Shown: positions 1 to 12,083 of the stretch, piece after piece
Layout: every line of letters begins with the position of its first letter
How positions within the stretch are numbered: position 1 is the first letter of the stretch
Position numbers and translations under genes: made by a program
Notes under the pieces: generated by a model
What the model saw: the letters and a program-made list of their open reading frames with translations, nothing else
The model's database searches: none
Told to the model about the DNA's origin: nothing
Source: Tetracladium setigerum
Lineage: Eukaryota > Ascomycota > Leotiomycetes > Helotiales
NCBI GenBank assembly: GCA_031472005.1
Contig: PZJY01000012.1
Span: forward strand, 1,426,001 to 1,490,000
Direction: 5' to 3'
DNA length: 64,000 nucleotides

Positions 1-1024
1 CCAAAGCATTGAATAGACTGCTTTACTATCTTTCCGTTGGACTGTCAGAAGATGAGAAGTGGGATGGGTGAAGATCAGCGGTAGAAATGTGACGGAGTGA
101 TGTAGTCTTGCATGTCTCAAGTACAGTGGTAAAAATACTTGGATTTCTCATCATACCGTGGGACATTCCTATCTAGGAAGGCTTTAATTCCTCCTCACAA
201 ATAACACCCACGATGTCGGTCAATTGGTATACACCACCCCCCTCATATCATGCCTCGAAGACAAATCATAGTCCAACCGAGGCGCCGAGTTTGATTGCGT
301 ACCCCTCTCTTTCGGCGTGCGCGGAACTCTATCACAGAAGTGGGCTGGCTTCCTTTTGATACATGAGAATTTTTTATTTTGTTCTAAAGAAACAATTTCA
401 CATTATCTGGGACTTTGTTCGTATACATTAGGTACCAGCACCATGTCACAATGGCCGCCATCCGGGTTCCCGAGTCATGGGAGAAGTTCTCCAGCATGGT
501 GGAATGTTTGGTCAGAGTTCTCCACAAAACCCCTAATTGTGTTCCACGATGGGGTTCGGTGGTCTACCGTGGTTATATTACTTTTTATTGGAGGTGTGGG
601 AATTTAAGGTTGCAGCAGCGGAGGAGCCTCCCTTTCGGGACTTGAGTCTTGACTTGCGGCAGTCGACAACATGATCCATTTGCCGAATTTGATTGGAAGC
701 CCCAAATTGTCTTCCCCGAAACCTTTAGATCTCCGAAATTTCGACGGTCAAGTGTCCCTTTTGATTCTTTGAATCCATCTTGACCAGGCGCGTTATCAAG
801 ATATTGGACAATATTGCGGAAATCTGAGCATGTGCCAGCTCGGAGGACGAGGGTCATGAATCGATCATCCAACACGTTCCGAAATGGGACTATCTAATGG
901 CCGAAGTTCTGAAGTGTTCAATTATTTAAGAAGCGACCTTGTATCTCACTTTTAGTTCTCTGCAACTCTTCTTAATCGAACAGCCATTCTTTAATCCTAA
1001 TTTTCGAGCTCATCGCAAGTCAAA
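1..1024. other. Intergenic, upstream of the NLP gene
   Basis: No supported gene is seen here. All open frames are under 100 codons and show no recognisable domain. The last 100 bases hold an AT-rich TATA-like stretch (attatttaag at about 921-930) and a pyrimidine-rich leader just before the NLP start at 1025, which fits a fungal core promoter. The left part may belong to the 3' flank of a gene outside the window. Confidence 0.5.
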
Positions 1025-1958
1025 ATGCTTCTCCCCACAATCAACGGCAAATCTCTTGCCATTGGAGCATACCTTCTATCCTCTATCTCGTCTGCAACTG
1101 CATGGGACTATGTAGCCCATGATGTCATTCAGTCATGTATGTATACTCTCTTTTTCTTCTTTTTTCTTCTTGAATCAGATTCGACACATCAAGAGGTGGC
1201 GTGTTAAAGCAAAGCTAATAATTCAATTATAAAGTCCCCAATACTACTCCAGGAGGCGCCATCTCCAAGTTCCAGCCCACTTTGTCCGTCAAAGATGGCT
1301 GTGTTCCATTTCCGGCTATTGATGTAGTTGGCTCGGGACGTGTTGGGTAGGTTCTCTCGTTCAGAAAGTAGGAAATGAAGCTGAACATCCATTACAGAAG
1401 TGGACTCAATCCTACTGGAGGCATCAACGGTGGATGTTCAGGATCGACTGGTCAAATCTACGCTAGAGCAGCATGGGTAGAGGGAATCTATGCCATCTAC
1501 TACAGTTGGTAAGATGCAAAAATCAATCATTCGCCTCTTACAGAGAACTCACGTCTCATAGGTATTTCCCCAAGGACCAGATTCTTGCTGGTCCCCTGGG
1601 ACACCGACACGACTGGGAAGGTCTCGTCGTTTTCACCACCGGCTCCACAGACAGCGCATCCATCCTCGCCATCTGTCCCGCACGCCACGGTACATCTCAA
1701 GCCGATTTCCACTGCGATAAAAGCAATTTTCAACTCAGTGGAAACAGACCTAAGATTCAATATAGACCGGATGGAACACATGCCATTTTCACATCCTCTG
1801 CTAGCGGTGGCTCTCATCCTTTGGTTACTTGGGAGGGACTCCCTGCTTTGGCCAGACAGATGTTGACGGAAGCTGCTTATGGCAGTGCAAATGTTCCAAT
1901 CCTTGATTCGGTCTTCTCGAACAGTTTGTTGAATGCTAAGAGGTCGGCTGGGTTGTGA
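1025..1958 (+). CDS. Necrosis- and ethylene-inducing-like protein (NLP, NPP1 family)
   Basis: This is a secreted protein of the NLP/NPP1 family. In plant-associated microbes these proteins act outside the cell on plant plasma-membrane sphingolipids, and many are cytolytic to dicots; some members are not. Four exons are inferred at about 1025-1136, 1235-1346, 1398-1508 and 1562-1958. All three introns have GT-AG ends and the phases agree, giving about 243 residues, the usual length for type 1 NLPs. The first 25 or so residues form a hydrophobic signal peptide. The family heptapeptide GHRHDWE lies near the start of exon 4. Two cysteines, one in exon 2 and one in exon 3, match the type 1 disulfide pair. 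The frame is intact. Cytolytic activity cannot be judged from sequence. The family call is very secure. Confidence 0.93.
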
Positions 1959-3343
1959 TTCACGAACTGAGAATGCACAAGGATCGTGTTCCCATTTCAG
2001 CGTGCTTCAGATATATTTGGGGTTTGCGCACATGTATATATTTATATTGAGACATAATACATTATTCTGTTCATTTATTTCCAGTTCCGCACATTTGGAG
2101 CAGTGACTGGGAGTGTTTTTTTCTTGTTCCGCTTCGGAACCAGTGACCCAACTTCAAGTGAAATCTTGAGCGGCTTCCTAGTGGAACCTATGGATATCTA
2201 TATTCAAAATACTCGGAGGTTACTGAATCTAAATATACTGTTAGTCAGCGTCTTTATCAGTCAACAAAACAGCGCACCAAGGAGCCTTTGGGTCGGAGCT
2301 CGCTACAGTATTCCAACCACCTTGGATCGATCATCTCACAGTCTTCACCGAGACCTATCTATCCTCACTCATTGGCAAGTTCAACAGATAATGAGAGCTT
2401 GGGTATGATATATGAAACTCCTAGAATTGGCATCACATCTCCAAAGCCGACTTTTTCATCCCCCACAAGAGTGACAACACCAGTGCGATTGAAACTGTAC
2501 CGCCCAGCTCTCTACAAGACTTGAGAAATTGAAAGAAAGAGGCCTCTAAATGTGAGAAAATCTAAACTTAAATAATTTATATATGATGAAAGTCTCCCAA
2601 AAGACGTTATTGTTTCTCATCTCTGGAGTACCGATGAAGTCATCTTGTTCAGTGAACTAGCGACCAATGCTAGTCTTTTGCATGACAAGGAAGAGAGCAG
2701 CGATCTCTTACAATAAATAAAAAATATCCCATATAAAGAGCAGTCTTTGAACATGATATATGACGCAAACATATGTTTTGGCTATTTTGCAGTAGGAGTT
2801 TGACATGATGTTACAGTATCGCGTGCTCATGACTGCTCAGCTGTGATTAGAATCAAGAACTTGGAACCTACCTAAGATACGATAGATGTATTTACAGGAT
2901 ACTAATAGGCCTATCGAAATTGATAAAAGACACCTTTGTTGATTGCCAAACCCTGCAAAAGTTACTCAAGATCGTATCGGGGGATTTAAGGAGGTACTCC
3001 CACTCTGCATCTCATAAGTCTCTTCGGGGAGTACTTGAATTAAGCGAGAGGAAAGCTAAAATCATGGGACAATTGCCACCATGGACGAAGCCCTTTTCAA
3101 TCATGTCGTGAAACATGAATGGGAAATATTCCGATATCTTCGGGACTTTTTATGTACCTCCCAAAATGTCCTTCGCTGGTATGATCAACTCTACCTTCCT
3201 ATGTTGTTGTTCCAGGAAACGGCCACAATTCCCCACAAAAGTGAGCCGTTGCCAAGCATCTCAAAGTTGCCTGCAGTTGCGTGCGTCAACACTCCGTCTA
3301 CTTTCCAATCCCGAAACCAAATGTCAATAAACACAACACCAGC
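1959..3343. other. Intergenic between NLP and Anr2-like genes
   Basis: About 1.4 kb lies downstream of the NLP stop. It is AT-rich at 2000-2080 and 2540-2780, likely 3' flank. Several frames of 60-100 codons occur (for example 2103-2408 and 3081-3377), but none has a domain or a splice-consistent extension. The last 60 bases are the probable 5' leader of the next gene. Confidence 0.5.
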
Positions 3344-5288
3344 ATGGCCGCCGAACGAAGAGGCCAAGGGCCATTAAACATCGATCTTGCAACCAATTCA
3401 CCTAGCGGCTCACCTCCCATCTCTGCGCTCTTCCTCATTTACTTCGACATCAAAGCCGGCTATACGATAGGTTGGAAGCGATCTCTCCCTGGGGTTGAAT
3501 TGGAAGGAGTGGTGGAATACAAGAGCTTGCCATCCGGGCTACACACTGTGAAGGAGGATTTGATCTATTTTGTTCATGATGATCATGCTGGGCTCAGCGC
3601 ATTCGTGAATGCGCCTGCGTCAGAGGAATCTAGGAATGCGCGCATGATAGCTGTGGGCGTGATGGTCCCGCTAAGTTATGGCAGATTGGGACGAGCTTGG
3701 AAACATGCGGAAGCTCTGAAAGATATGGCAAGGTGTGTATGATCGTTTTTGAATGAGAGAGAGCAGTGCTGACAATTGTGCTAGTGAGTGTATCGTCGAT
3801 CCCTCCGAAACGAAAGTGCTGGAGGAGTTCTGGGAAGAGCACAAGGCGCAAGGACCAGCTCCAACTCAGGATACAGACTCCTTACCAGAATCTCCTTCCA
3901 GTGTCAAGTTTAAGCCCATACGCATGACCCCCGGAAGACCAAAGGCGCATGGAAGAAATCGCTCTGCTTCAGATGGGACAGCACTCCTACCACCAGGACA
4001 CAGTCTCTCGGCCTACCACCCAGCATGGAGCCTTCCACGACTGTTAGAAACTTTCGGACCGTTAATCTTTCCCATCCACCGAGCCGCGCTTCTGCGCAAG
4101 AGAATATTGATAACAGCACATGCGCCAGTTGAAGAAACCTGTAATTTCGGTATGGAGCTATCATGTACCCCTCTACCAAAAAGTGCCTGCTGACCACGAA
4201 TCCCAGTATACGACCTCTCAGTCCTCTCCAACATCCCTCTCGCCGTAACCGACCTTCTCTCCTCCTCTGCCCCTCCCCAACGTCTCCGCCCCCTCTTCTG
4301 TATCGGTGTTCACGACATCCCCCTCCTTGAGGAAGACCTCCTCGCCTCTAAAGCCCTCGCTGCTTCAACTCCAGACTCCACCCCCTCAAACACTCGCGAC
4401 GAACCCGGCTGCGGCTGGATAGCCTGCACAACAGACTCAATTCTCGCCATGAAGTCCGCACTCTACGATGTCCTCATCACGCTCCCACCCCCCTACTCCT
4501 CCGACGCTGTCGAAAAACAATGGCCCAAAGTCGAATTCCCCCAAGGCGTCGAAATGAAAGCCACGCAACGCGATCTCCGCCGCTACAAAGCCCTCCGCTG
4601 GGGACTCTCCCGTCATTTACCCAGTCCAAACGATACTCAAGACGACCGACAACAACCCAGCACACCACGTCGGACGACATCATCATCTGGTCTTCCTAAA
4701 CGAGACGATCCCATGCTTGACCTACCCGACACCGATCCCATAATTGAACCGCTCTCCTGGTCCGCCCTCGCCTACTCCGGCTTCATGTGGTGGGCTTCAG
4801 CAGGTGAACAACGCCTTACTCCCGACGAAGAAGAAGACTCTGACGCAATTCTTCTCTCGGGCCTTCCCCTCACTCCCCGCACCCCATCACAGTCACATTC
4901 ACAATCCTCCGTCTCCCTCGCTGCAAGTACAACTAGCAAGAAGACTGCTGGAGAAGCACAGCAGGAAATGGCTATCGTAGCCTATTTCCACCGCTTGACG
5001 GCCCAGATTTTAACGACGCTTTCTGATATCGTTGATAACACGGACTCAGATGATGAGCGCGAGGCGTTGATTGACGATGCTGGCGAGGAAGATGATAGAG
5101 ATGGTGAGGGGGTGGGGCAGGGCGACCCGAGGGTTTGGGTGGGTAGTAATGATGTTGCAAGGATGGGACTAGACGTTTGGAGTGCGGGTGATCATGCGTA
5201 TGTGGAGGAGGTGGCGAGATTGTATTTTGGGAGGAAGGCGGTGATTGAGGGGAGGAATGTAGATGTTTGTGGAGTCAGGATTTGTTGA
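3344..5288 (+). CDS. ANR2: Anr2-like DENN/DUF4484 (LCHN/DENND11 family) protein
   Basis: The protein resembles fungal Anr2 and the animal LCHN/DENND11 family. These are DENN-type proteins related to Avl9 and linked to membrane traffic and lipid particles; the exact role is not established. Three exons are inferred: 3344-3732, 3785-4149 and 4207-5288. The GT-AG introns are 52 and 57 bp with matching phases, giving 611 residues. The N-terminal longin/uDENN-like part reads FLIYFDIKAGYTIGWKR, which is typical of the family. A middle part with VYDLSVLSNIP fits the cDENN region. The C-terminal third carries an acidic, serine-rich linker and then the DUF4484-type tail. The start was chosen because it opens the conserved N-terminus. 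The gene converges on SEC63. Confidence 0.78.
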
Positions 5289-5819
5289 TACTATTCTGTT
5301 GGTCTAAAAAACAAACAAATCAGTGGGTTGGCGTGGTGGGAGTGTGTGCCTGTGAGAAAGTGTGTATTATTTAGCACGGAAAGGAGTTTAGGCGTTCAAG
5401 AAATAGCTCTTTATGGGTTTCAAGGACAGCATGACAAGCAGACAGCAGGCTTGGTTGATAGGCATAGGTCGTAGGTAGATGGGTAGTAAGCGACTCGTCG
5501 GCCTTAACAAAAAAAGAAAAAAATATGAACATCAACTTTGGACGCAGTCAACAATCAAGACAAGAAGTATCAAATTTTTAATTTTTTTGGGTCTCGTCCA
5601 AACTTCCCCTCCCCGCGAACTCTATTTGCACCCATTCAACCAAATTTGTATGAACAATTCGTTTGGTGAAAGCGGAGAGACGTCCCCTTCCTTTCGGATT
5701 AAACTAGAAAACAAAACGCCAGCTGTAATGCTAATCCCCACCCAGCCCCCAAGGATATCGTACAATGCAACGCGAAAAAGCAAGCAGAGGAGGGGTTAGA
5801 GAAGAGGGGGTTGAGTGAT
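5289..5819. other. Convergent 3' intergenic region
   Basis: Only the facing 3' flanks of the Anr2-like gene and SEC63 are seen, with A-rich tracts near 5510-5530 and 5570-5590 that suit polyadenylation. No gene is supported. Confidence 0.5.
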
Positions 5820-8075
5820 TTATTCTTCATCCGTATCGGTATCAGTTTCACTCGTATCGTCTGCTTCCTCTTCAGTATCGCTTTCTTCGTCACTCGACTC
5901 CTCTGCTGCTGGCTTCTTCTTCTTCTTGCTTGGTGGGGGAGCACCGCCGGTTTTGAGGGCGCTCATCTGTCCTGCGAGGGAATCTGTGATTGTATTAGTA
6001 TCTTTGTATCTTAGGGAAAGGGGGTGCGTGGGTTGCTTACCCTCATCTGGCTCGCTGATGTCGTCTTCAACCTCGATTTCTTCAGCCTTGCTTGCTTCCT
6101 CAACAGTGAGTGTGACTTCCATCTTGGTATCAAAACCAAGATAAGAATCACAAACCACATTCAAAACGAAGGTATATTGACCAGCTTGAGGAGGGGCTTG
6201 GAACTGCGTCTTGAGAGTTTGCATATTGAAAGTAGGTTTTCCACTTTCATCATAGATGGGCTTGTCGAAGGTGGTGAATGTGAATGGGGGAACAGCGATC
6301 TTGCCTTGCTTGCTGTCAGTGAGGAAAACATGCCACCTTGGAGAGTAATCGCGAGCGAAGTATGGTGCGAATGCGAGAGGAGGTTGGACGGGTTTGGTCT
6401 CTGGCTTTTTGGTGCCTTTGCTGGAGGTCTTGGAGCGGCCGAGGAGGGCATCGAGGTCGTCTTCTTCGGGGTCAATGTCCTCTAGGTCGAGTTCGTTGAC
6501 TGCTGGGACGTCTGTGCTTCCGGGTGGGTTGAATCGTCCTTTTACCACTAATGAAACAAGGGAGCCAGGAGTGACAAATTTCTCGCCTGTAACTTTGAAG
6601 AATGCCTTTTCGACCTGGAGGTTGGGGAGTTGCTTTGCTACAGATAGAGCGGTTTGGTATTGTGATTCTGAAAGTAAGCCCTTGCCGACAGACAGCTTCT
6701 TGCGTTGGGCTTCAGGGAGGTTCATGAATTCTTGCAAAGTCATGTGAATCTTCGAGTCGCCCTCGATAAGTTTGACGAGACCTGGTGTGAAGTGAGGAAG
6801 TTGAAGGAGTGGAGAACCTTTTGGTGGAATGGCCTGAATGAGATTTTGGGAGGTGTGGTAGGAGCCGAGGATTGGGATAGTTGCACCGAAAGCAAGAGAA
6901 ATGGCGTTGAAAGAAGCGGTTAAAGCATGGGCAATTGGCGCAACTTCAACCTTGAGCTGGTTCAGCGATGGGTCATCAAGCTCCACACGACCAAGGTATG
7001 CCCAGAGCAAAGCGAGAGCCTTTCGTTGAACTCCACCTTCCAAGTCTTCCAGCTTAGTCTTGTCCTTAAGAGCCAATCCTCCCGCGAAAGGGGTGCCTTC
7101 TCCTTCAGCTAGGATTCTTGACTCCAACTTTCCAAGACCTGAATCTGCCTTCTCGCCCTTCAAAGTCTTCTTATATTCGACTCCGGTACTCAAGGCGCTG
7201 ACAATCCCGCCGCCCTCAAGGTTCTCATCGTATTCGCGGAATAAGTTGTTAGCGCTTTCGATGAGGACCTTTTCCTTGGACATTCGCTGAGTTCCATACC
7301 ACCAAGACCCAACCATGTAAGGCAAGAGAACACCCAAGAGTGCTGCGTAGACCAACAGAACGTACTTTCCATTTCCGTCAGTGATTATGAACTTAGGTAG
7401 TGCAATGCCGATGCTGAAGCTCTGTTTTCCATCTGGATGGCCGAATTGAATGAAATTGTTTCGGATTTCCTCATCTGTGAGCGCCTTGTATGCTTTCGTA
7501 AGTTCGACATAGTAGTCGTTAATGGACTCGATTGTCTCATTCTTCTCTGGGTTTGGTCTCGCTTTATCGGGATGATATTTTAGGGACATGCGTTTGTAGT
7601 GTGATTTGATCTGCTTCTCTGTCGCAGACTGATTCTGAATTAGCATTTTCTCCTCGAACCACGCCAGGAGTGACATACGTCAGAGATGCCCAAAATATCA
7701 TATGGGTTCCAGATCTTAGGTATTGAGCGGGCAGTGACCGCAATCAAATATGCCATAAGACCCATCATAGCCCAGCCCAGAATAACAGTGATTATGCGCT
7801 TCAACTTTCGCTCCCTCCTCTTCTGCGCCTTTCGTTGCGCATCGATCAGATCGGCGTGCTCTGGCTTGAAGTCTGTCTTTATTCGGGGCGCGGTGGCACC
7901 AGGTTCAGAGCTTGGTTTAAGGACATTGTACGTCAAAGGAATGGTGACAATTCCAACGACAGTGATGATAAAGTAAGGGAAAAATTGTCCCTATATGCTG
8001 TTAGGAAAGTGGCAGTTTTGGAGAGAGGCGGGGCAGGCATACCTGTTCATCGTAAGAATAGTCGGTACCACTCAT
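5820..8075 (-). CDS. SEC63: ER translocon subunit Sec63 (J-domain/Brl protein)
   Basis: Sec63 is an ER membrane protein that recruits the Hsp70 Kar2/BiP to the Sec61 channel for protein import. Four exons are inferred in coding order: 8075-8043, 7990-7679, 7634-6041 and 5983-5820, giving about 700 residues. The N-terminus has two hydrophobic membrane segments. A lumenal J domain follows, with HPDK in LKYHPDKARP; its first helix is joined across the 44-bp intron 7635-7678. A third membrane segment (YVLLVYAALLGVLLPYMVGS) comes next, then the Brl (SEC63) domain. The acidic tail is rich in Glu, Asp and Ser, as in yeast, where it binds Sec62. The last intron (57 bp, with a TACTAAT branch site) is a multiple of three without a stop, so retention would add 19 residues. 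The call is firm. Confidence 0.95.
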
Positions 8076-8941
8076 TGTGAAGATGTGGTCTTCAAGACCG
8101 TGGTTCCTAGATGTTCTTGCGCAAGAAGTCTACAAGTAAGAGAATAAAGTCTCCGTTGTATTTGCCGAAGAAAACTCGTGTCGGAACTGGGGGTGAATTT
8201 GCTGAATAGGACGACGATAAAGGAAAGGAAAGTTGTTCCTTTTATCAAACGCGACTTGACGAAGTGCAATGTGTCTTATTTTTGGAGCCAGATTTGATGT
8301 GGTCCGTGCAGATGCCAAGTCCACCAAACCAAACAGTCCGAAGATTTTCAGCCTTTCAGCCTTTCCCCCCATCATTCCTTTAGCGAGGCGTAGCGTTAGT
8401 GTCGCATCATCCTAGAGGTAATATAAATATAAATTACCTAGAATGAAGCAGAATATATTGGAATAAAGTAGACGTCCGCTCTTTCCCACGCACCTCCATT
8501 CCTTTCTCAGTAACCAATATATTATACTCAAAGTGACTTCAGTCCGAGAGCTGGAAGCTTATTAAAAGATCGTTTAATATTTCCAGACACATACCAAAAA
8601 CATCCATCAAGGCCTGGGTTATAAAACTGTTACCTAGGCTAGTCGGGGCTTGAGTTCTCTCAGATAAATCATAACCCGGACAGATCAAGATCCTGATTTC
8701 GCTCTTTCACGGTTTTTTTTTTTGGTCGCCATGATTCATACCTGTAACAAGAATTTTAGGTGTCTGGCGAAAAGTCAAGCGCCAGCATCGCTAAGTTTTC
8801 GACATCAAATTGTATGTTGACATAATCTATTTTGGAGTACTGTTCAGATGTGAAAATAAGATTCATACCATACAATGCAATGCAATCTGTACCAACAACG
8901 CCTTTTACCGTATCCTCTATTCGTGACCCCCATGACCTTAC
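8076..8941. other. Intergenic between SEC63 and RDH54
   Basis: This is the SEC63 promoter and the RDH54 3' flank. No coding frame is supported. A poly-T tract lies at about 8711-8722. No tRNA-like fold was recognised. Confidence 0.5.
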
Positions 8942-11857
8942 CTAACCCTTCTTTGAGAACACAAAATTAACCTTGCAATTCATATCGCACAGCGCACTGG
9001 CAAGCACTTCATCCTCCAAACTATTTTTGGCATCAACCACCTCTTCCGTCTCGTAGCCGAAAGCATCCAGAATCTCCCCGTTAAACACAGAGGTGTCAAT
9101 GTGCTTGTACCGCATCAGCGACTGCATTTTGCCTTTTGCTTTCTTGAGTCGCATGGCCTCCTCGTCGTCGTCTATACGCTTCTGGATTGCCTTAACGTTT
9201 GCTTTAGTGCCGGGGACTGTGCGGAGGGGGTTTGCTAGAAGAACGTCGTCGCTATCATCTCCCGAATCTTCGACATCAACAGGCTCTGCGATGTCGGATT
9301 CATCCTCCTCTACGACGTCTGATGAAGGCGGCTCCAACCCCATACCTCCACAATCACAGCCCAGGAGATCATGGGTTTGACAAGCAGCAGCCAGATCAAG
9401 CCGAAACAAGTCTCTGAGCTCCGCAGCAGTGAAACTAGACTCATTCTTCTTCCCGTCGACAACACTATCAGCCAAGCCCCTCTTAGTCAATTGTCGTTGA
9501 TAGACTTTCTCGTCCATGCCACCAGCCATTAAAAATCTGTATATTTTCACGGGAAGTTTCTGTCCATCACGGTGAATACGTGCCATGGCCTGTAAATCTG
9601 TGGATGGATTCCAATCTGGATCAAAGAGCACGAGTCGTGATGCACCGATGAGATTAAGCCCAGAACCACCCGATTTTGCAGAAAGAAGGAATGCAAAGTT
9701 CTTAGAAGCTGGCGTCTTGTTGAAAGCATTCACCAGATCTTGACGTTTCGCGGTCGGTGTGCTACCATCAAGTCGTAGAAATGTTAGGCCAAGGGATGCA
9801 AGATGCTTTCCGATGATGTCCAGAGTCGCAGTATAGTTGGAAACGATGACAACCTTTTCGGTTGTTTTGGATGACAAATGCTTAAGCAAGCTATCAAGCA
9901 CTCGGAACTTGCTGCTGGCTCTTACAGGCGCCAACTCCAAAAATTGCTTGGGGATAACTTTAAGTAGCTCCGCGACATTCGGATTAGTCGGTGTGGCGCC
10001 GTCTTTCTGCTGCAACAAGCTGGGAGCGTTGCAAACTTTTTTAAGCAAGGTAATAAGCTGCAGTGATGATTCGGAACCTCCGCCTAGTACTTTGCCGCAA
10101 AATGGAGATTGAAGTACATGATTATACACTTGAACCTGAGCCAGTGTTGGTTTGCAGTATACGACATACTCTGTCTTCGATTTCAGAAACTCAGCCATAA
10201 TTTCTGCTGTTCTCCGTAAAATAAACATCTTGGTCAACGATGCCAATTCCTCTGATCGCGCAGTTCCCTTCTCAATATCAGCTTCAGAAGCTTCTGGCTG
10301 GCGACTCTTGAGGATGGGTCCTTCAAACTCCTTCTTAAAGGTGTTGTATGTTGATAGTAGCCCAGGATTGACGAAATCGACCATGGTATAAAACTCCGAT
10401 AAATCATTCTGGATTGGTGTTCCAGATAGGATGATCCTCCTAGGTGTGTTGAGATTTTTGATGGCTTGTGCTGACTTGTTCTGAGAAGTTTTAAGTCTGT
10501 GGCCCTCATCTGCAATCACAATATCAATACCACCACCTTTTTTCAATTCCTCCTGTACGGATCTAAGCTTTTCGTAGCCAATGATCATGACGCTGTAGCT
10601 CTTTCCATGGGTGAAATCCGTAAGTCTGTCCTTTTTGCTCTCCGCTAGGAAGACACCAATTCTTTCATTACCCAGCCATTTGCGAAACTCATTTTTCCAG
10701 TTATCTATCAATGTGACTGGGCAAACAATCAATGCCTTCTTGATCACCCCGTCGGCGCCATTGATGGGATTCTGCTTCAGCAGGGTCCAGATGAGCGCAA
10801 TCGTCTGCAAGGTCTTCCCCAAACCCATTTCATCAGCCAATACAGCCCCATTACCATTGAAATCGCGCAGGCCCATAACACACTCATAGAGAAATTTGAC
10901 GCCTTCACGTTGATGTTTACGTAGATGCTTTCCGAGGAACGGATCGATCACTACGTCAACGATTTGTTTTCCCTTTGGACATTCCAAAGGTCGCTTCATA
11001 ACAATAGCATTTGGAGCCATGGGATCGTGACGTGGTTGAGGGACTCCGGTAGATTTCTGGGCCATGACAGTTGTTGATATCAACGGGTTCTTGAATTGAG
11101 CACCCATCGCCAAACTCTTCTTTGGAGCACCATAGAAGCTTTTGACGGTTATCTCTTCGATGTCGTCGGCACTTTTCTTTGCTCCCAGAAGTGGCCCTTT
11201 GACTTTTGGAATGACCTTCTTTGGTACCACTGGGCTACTGCTATCGGCTGAGCTAGGAGTCTGTTTCGCTGAGGTTTTGAGAAATGGCCGCCCGGCGAGG
11301 AAATCAGCTTTGGATATGGTCGAGTCAACCTCGATTTCCTTTCCTCCTATGCTCAATGTGCTCCCCGGAAGTAAGGCATCATTGAACATAACCTTTCCCA
11401 TCTCTCGCCCAGAAATATCTTGCAGACGAGCATATCCCCTTTGACAGACAATATGCCATCACCGTCCCAAGTTTTGTGTTTTTTCGTAGTAAATTTCCGC
11501 CTGAAAGGGTCATTATTATTAGCTTTTGTAATACAGCAACTTTGGGAAAACCAACCAGAGTACGTTGTAGTAACCTTCAGGGGTCTGTGAGGAGGTATCT
11601 GAGATAGCTGCTTTTGGTTCATTGCTGTTCTTAACAAACAGAGGCTTCCTCGGAGCGTTGACGCCCGAGGATATTTGGGTCTTGGGTTTTGGGGGACTAT
11701 CTTCGACGACGTGAACGAGTAAACGGCGTTTCTTGATCGGCCTGTGGAGGGGTTCTTCATCCGAGTCCTGTTCTGATGATGTTTGTTCTGTCAAATCAAT
11801 CGGAGCTTGCTTTTGGATAGTGCTCTTTAGCAATGGCGGCTTGAAGGGCTTATACAT
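8942..11857 (-). CDS. RDH54: SNF2-family DNA translocase Rdh54/Tid1
   Basis: This is a Rad54-like Swi2/Snf2 ATPase that works with Rad51/Dmc1 in homologous recombination and removes Rad51 from DNA. The N-terminus begins MYKPFKPPLL, the conserved Rad51-contact style start, followed by a Ser/Glu-rich linker. Exon 1 is 11857-11556 and the intron is 11555-11501. The ATPase core shows motif I (DEMGLGKT), motif II as DEGH, the motif III-like LSGTPIQND, and the C-terminal helicase lobe (SAKSGGSGLNLIGASRL, RIHRDGQ). The frame breaks by one base near the G run 11434-11437 on the coding strand: exon 2 ends in one frame and the conserved YARLQDISGREMG continues in another. One more G restores it, so a sequence error is likely. 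An 819-residue frame remains open downstream (start at 11401). Identity is firm; the exact N-terminal model is less so. Confidence 0.9.
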
Positions 11858-12083
11858 TTTGAAGCGTTCTTGTGGTATTGTAGTGGCGAGGTCAATATCG
11901 ATTTCTAGAAAAGGCATCACCATCCGCAACCGCGACTTTACGCGCCAGTCATTTCACGCTAACCCGCAATCATGTGATGGGACTGACAACCACTTCGCTA
12001 CTCATACACAAGGTTCAGCCACCATAAGTTCTTATATCAAAGGCACCCTTTCGCTCACTGCAATTCCATGTTAATTGATCAAA

